Part shown: positions 23,291 through 25,385 of the stretch, piece by piece
Position numbering within the stretch: position 1 is the stretch's first letter
How the letters are laid out: each line of letters opens with the position of its first letter
Source of the DNA: CALJIC01 sp039805565
GTDB taxonomy: Bacteria; Chloroflexota; Chloroflexia; Chloroflexales; Roseiflexaceae
DNA: 25,385 bases
Direction of reading: 5' to 3'
NCBI GenBank assembly: GCA_039805565.1
Contig: JBDLTZ010000316.1
Span: 1-25,385, forward strand
The notes under the pieces: model-generated
Databases searched by the model: none
Told to the model about the DNA's origin: nothing
Seen by the model: only the letters and a program-made list of their open reading frames with translations
Position numbers and translations under genes: made by a program

Positions 23291-23782
23291 ATGCACGCTG
23301 ACCCCCTGCGCCACTTCTATGGCTACCACTTCGCGGAAAACCGTGCGCTCTGGGAGCGCTACGTCACCCAGCTTACCGCGGAGCAGTTCACCCGGCCTCT
23401 CGCCTATGCCCACGGCTCGGTGCGCGACCAGGTTCTCCACCTGATGGACGTGGATGACGTCTGGTTCAGTGAGCTGCAGGGCAGCGAGCCCCTGGAGCCC
23501 GCCCCCGCATCCGAGGGCGACGACCGGGCGCTCCTACGCGCCCGCTGGGACACGATCGAGCAGCGCATGCGCGCGTATCTCACCGCCCTGGACGACCAGC
23601 TGGTGAACACGCGGCCGATCACGGAGCCCGACGAGGACCGCAACCTGCTCGTGTGGCAGGTGCTGCTGCACGTGGTTAACCACGGCACCGACCATCGCGC
23701 CCAGCTGCTCCGCTCGCTCCACGACTTGGGCCTCGAAACTACCTCGCAGGACTACATCTTCTACGTCTACGAGCATCCATAG
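23291..23782 (+). CDS. DinB-like four-helix metal-binding protein
   Basis: This 163-residue protein starts MHADPLRHFYGYHF, with AAGGGAG about 5 nt upstream. It matches the DinB/YfiT-like fold: helix 1 with FAENRALWERYVTQLTAEQF, helix 2 with QVLHLMDVDDVWF (metal His), and a late HVVNHGTDHRAQLLRSLHDLG with the HxxxH ligand pair. The three His residues make a complete presumptive metal site. Related proteins include thiol-S-transferases and damage-inducible DinB of Bacillus, but most are uncharacterised. It is followed 20 nt later by the YcaQ-like glycosylase gene, with which it may be co-transcribed. The name DinB alone is not evidence of DNA-damage induction here, and no LexA box is visible upstream. 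Confidence 0.85.
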   Translation: MHADPLRHFYGYHFAENRALWERYVTQLTAEQFTRPLAYAHGSVRDQVLHLMDVDDVWFSELQGSEPLEPAPASEGDDRALLRARWDTIEQRMRAYLTALDDQLVNTRPITEPDEDRNLLVWQVLLHVVNHGTDHRAQLLRSLHDLGLETTSQDYIFYVYEHP

Positions 23783-23802
23783 TCGATGCTACGAAGGTGT
23801 GT

Positions 23803-25065
23803 ATGCTGACGATCGATCTCCCGACCGCCCGGCGCTTCATCCTCGGCAAGCAGGGCCTCTGGCCCGGCCGGCGCTGGCGTGGCCTCGACGGCGCCGCGCA
23901 GGCCATGCGCGAGATGGAGTACCTCCAGCTCGACCCGCTGCAGATCATCGCGCGCAGCCACGACATCGCGCTGCATAGCCGCGTCCTCGACTACACGCCC
24001 GGGATGTGGGAGACGCCGACGTACCAGCAGAGGAGCTTCTTCGACTGGGGCGGCTGGTTGGCCGTCCGGCCTATGGACGAGCTGCCGTATTGGCGGGTGC
24101 TCATGCGCCGCGAGCGAGATGGGTCGCCGAACCTCGACACGCGCATTCATCGTATGGCCATCGAGCACGCCGATGCGGTCACGGAGATGCGGGCGCTGCT
24201 GCGCGAGGTCGAGACGGTGAGCAACCGCGACTTCGAGATGGCCACGCGCACGCGCACCCAGAGCTACCGCGGCCGCAAGGACAGCGCCCTGGCACTCTAC
24301 TACCTGTGGCGCATCGGCGAGGTGATGACCCACCACCGCCGCAACTTCGAGCGCGTCTACGCCTTAGCAAAGCGGGTGGCCCCTGGCGAGCTCCTCCACG
24401 ACAGCGACGACGACGTGGCCGAGCGCTACCTGGTGCTGAAGGAGATCAGCTTTTATGGCCTGATGCGCCAGCGGCCAAGCTACGACACGATCTTCCGAGG
24501 TATGGCAAAGGGCGCCGCAACGCCGATCGTCGCTCGGCTGCTCGCGGAGGGCGAGCTTGTGGCGGTGCACGTCGAGGGCTGGAAAGAGCCACACTTGGCC
24601 CTGGGCATTGATGCTGCGCTGCTCGACGAGCTCGGCGCTGGGCGCACCCCGGCGGCCTGGAAGCCACTGGAGAGCACGACCGTCGAGGAGGCGGTTTTCT
24701 TAGCGCCGCTCGACCACGTCAGTGCCCGTGGGCGCGCGAAAAAGCTGTTTGACTTCGACTACGTCTGGGAGGTGTACAAGCCCGAGCATCTACGCCGCTA
24801 CGGCTACTATGCGCTGCCGGTGCTCTGGGGCGACCAGTTGATCGCACGCTTCGACAGCAAGCTTGACCGGACAACCAACACCTTCGTCATCCTGGGCCTC
24901 TGGCTGGAGCACCCGGCCCTTGCCAACGACGAGGCATTCGCACAGGCGTTCACCCGCGGGCTCGCCCGTTTCGTGACCTTCCTCGGGGCCGATGCTGTGG
25001 ACGTGACGGCGATCCAGGAGCCGCTGCTTCGCAGCTCTGCGTCCAGCGCAGCGAAGCAGCGGTAG
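23803..25065 (+). CDS. YcaQ/AlkX-like DNA glycosylase (HTH_42 family)
   Basis: This is a 420-residue protein of the winged-helix HTH_42 family. The start at ATG 23803 is preferred to GTG 23797 because AAGG lies 5 nt upstream. Near the N-terminus is MEYLQLDPLQIIARSHDIAL, with the Q-phi-D catalytic motif (QLD) of the YcaQ/AlkX subfamily; AlkZ-type enzymes carry Q-phi-Q. RSHDIALHSR and the C-terminal PLDHVSARGRAKKLFDF and IARFDSKLDRTTN also fit. E. coli YcaQ removes alkylated bases, including interstrand crosslinks, from DNA. Length (about 400) and motif position are normal for the family. It is probably a DNA-repair enzyme acting on bulky or crosslinking nitrogen-mustard-type lesions, possibly co-transcribed with the DinB-like gene. 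Confidence 0.85.
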   Translation: MLTIDLPTARRFILGKQGLWPGRRWRGLDGAAQAMREMEYLQLDPLQIIARSHDIALHSRVLDYTPGMWETPTYQQRSFFDWGGWLAVRPMDELPYWRVLMRRERDGSPNLDTRIHRMAIEHADAVTEMRALLREVETVSNRDFEMATRTRTQSYRGRKDSALALYYLWRIGEVMTHHRRNFERVYALAKRVAPGELLHDSDDDVAERYLVLKEISFYGLMRQRPSYDTIFRGMAKGAATPIVARLLAEGELVAVHVEGWKEPHLALGIDAALLDELGAGRTPAAWKPLESTTVEEAVFLAPLDHVSARGRAKKLFDFDYVWEVYKPEHLRRYGYYALPVLWGDQLIARFDSKLDRTTNTFVILGLWLEHPALANDEAFAQAFTRGLARFVTFLGADAVDVTAIQEPLLRSSASSAAKQR

Positions 25066-25122
25066 GCGCGTGGACCATGCGGAACGTCGGGCAGGCGACG
25101 CGACACGTGCGCTCATCGGGGA

Positions 25123-25385
25123 TTAGTCTGGCACGCGCTTCTGCCAGAGACAGTAGCGATAGGTGCGCTCATCGCGGAATCCCAGCCGTCGCGCGAGACG
25201 GGTCGAGGGAGTGTTCTGCGCCGCGCAATCCCACCAGGTCGACAACCCATCCGCCTCGCAGCTGGTAATCAGCGCCGCACAGGCCGCGGTCGCCAAGCCA
25301 CGGCCTCGCTCGTCCTCGCGAGTCGTGACGCCGACCTCGATCAGCCCCTCGACCGCGGCGCCGGTCGCCGCCTCACACACCACCT
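25123..25385 (-). CDS. GNAT-family acetyltransferase, C-terminal part (5' end outside window)
   Basis: The last 86 or so residues of a leftward gene are visible. They contain EVGVTTREDERGRGLATAACAA (the acetyl-CoA-binding R-G-x-G-x-A motif), then DCAAQNTPSTRLARRLGFRD, the usual last helix and strand of a GNAT. The frame remains open to the window edge, and a GTG at 25383 is not preceded by enough sequence to judge, so the true start is probably outside. It converges with the YcaQ-like gene. The substrate is unknown. Confidence 0.75.
   Translation of the reverse strand, partial: VVCEAATGAAVEGLIEVGVTTREDERGRGLATAACAALITSCEADGLSTWWDCAAQNTPSTRLARRLGFRDERTYRYCLWQKRVPD

Noticed and set aside
1..25385. 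CRISPR arrays, tRNA or rRNA genes, insertion sequences with terminal repeats
   Set aside because: I saw no regularly spaced repeats, tRNA-like cloverleaf or transposase. The NTPase junctions show no evident target duplication by eye; a computed repeat search would be decisive.

Overview
The window is high-GC bacterial DNA and most likely comes from a member of the Chloroflexota (perhaps a Thermomicrobia-like lineage). The main clue is the Pro/Thr 'TPxPTxTP' linker and DUF11 domain in a secreted protein, a style common in that phylum. The mix of small families (DUF6194, VOC, DinB-like, YcaQ-like winged helix, TUDOR-like DUF2945) fits but does not prove it; an actinobacterium or other monoderm is possible. 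The left three quarters looks like part of an integrative/conjugative element or a related secretion locus. The right end looks like ordinary chromosomal accessory genes. I saw no rRNA, tRNA or CRISPR array.

Layout. (a) 1-9310, leftward: a type IV secretion-like (T4SS-like) membrane and cell-wall module. In transcription order it holds a VirB6/TrbL-like polytopic protein (9310-7805), an M23-like membrane-anchored protein (7802-7005), a secreted DUF11 + M15 peptidase + half-M23 protein (6987-5209), then a pilin-like small membrane protein (544-305) and a PrgI-like protein that runs off the left edge. VirB4 and VirD4 ATPases are not in view. (b) 894-5093, rightward: a 1399-residue STAND/NACHT-type NTPase with a C-terminal PD-(D/E)xK-like nuclease, which splits the secretion module and looks like anti-phage cargo. 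(c) 9565-11385, rightward: a toxin-antitoxin pair with a palindromic operator and a frameshifted PIN toxin, a terminator, a DUF6194 gene and a VOC/glyoxalase gene.

(d) 19005-11437, leftward: a tightly coupled seven-gene operon. It encodes a CpaE/ParA-like ATPase, a divergent CpaF/VirB11-like ATPase with a long C-terminal extension, a NarX-like histidine kinase, a NarL-type response regulator, a coiled-coil possibly DNA-binding protein, a multi-HTH protein, and a membrane protein with an NTF2-like C-terminal domain. Four junctions overlap by 1-17 bases and the others are spaced by at most about 25 bases. (e) 19470-22324, rightward and divergent from (d): a second two-component pair, a polytopic histidine kinase and a double-receiver LuxR regulator. 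The 464-bp divergent control region holds one perfect and one near-perfect GAAC-N4-GTTC site, the LexA-box pattern known from Gram-positive bacteria and reported for Chloroflexi.

(f) 22354-25385: a TUDOR-like small protein, a GNAT acetyltransferase, a DinB-like protein, a YcaQ/AlkX-like DNA glycosylase and a partial second GNAT.

Working model (inference): operon (d) plus the kinase/regulator pair (e) forms a signal-integration module, possibly damage-responsive, that controls or assembles the secretion machinery in (a). The NACHT-nuclease and toxin-antitoxin genes are defence and maintenance cargo.
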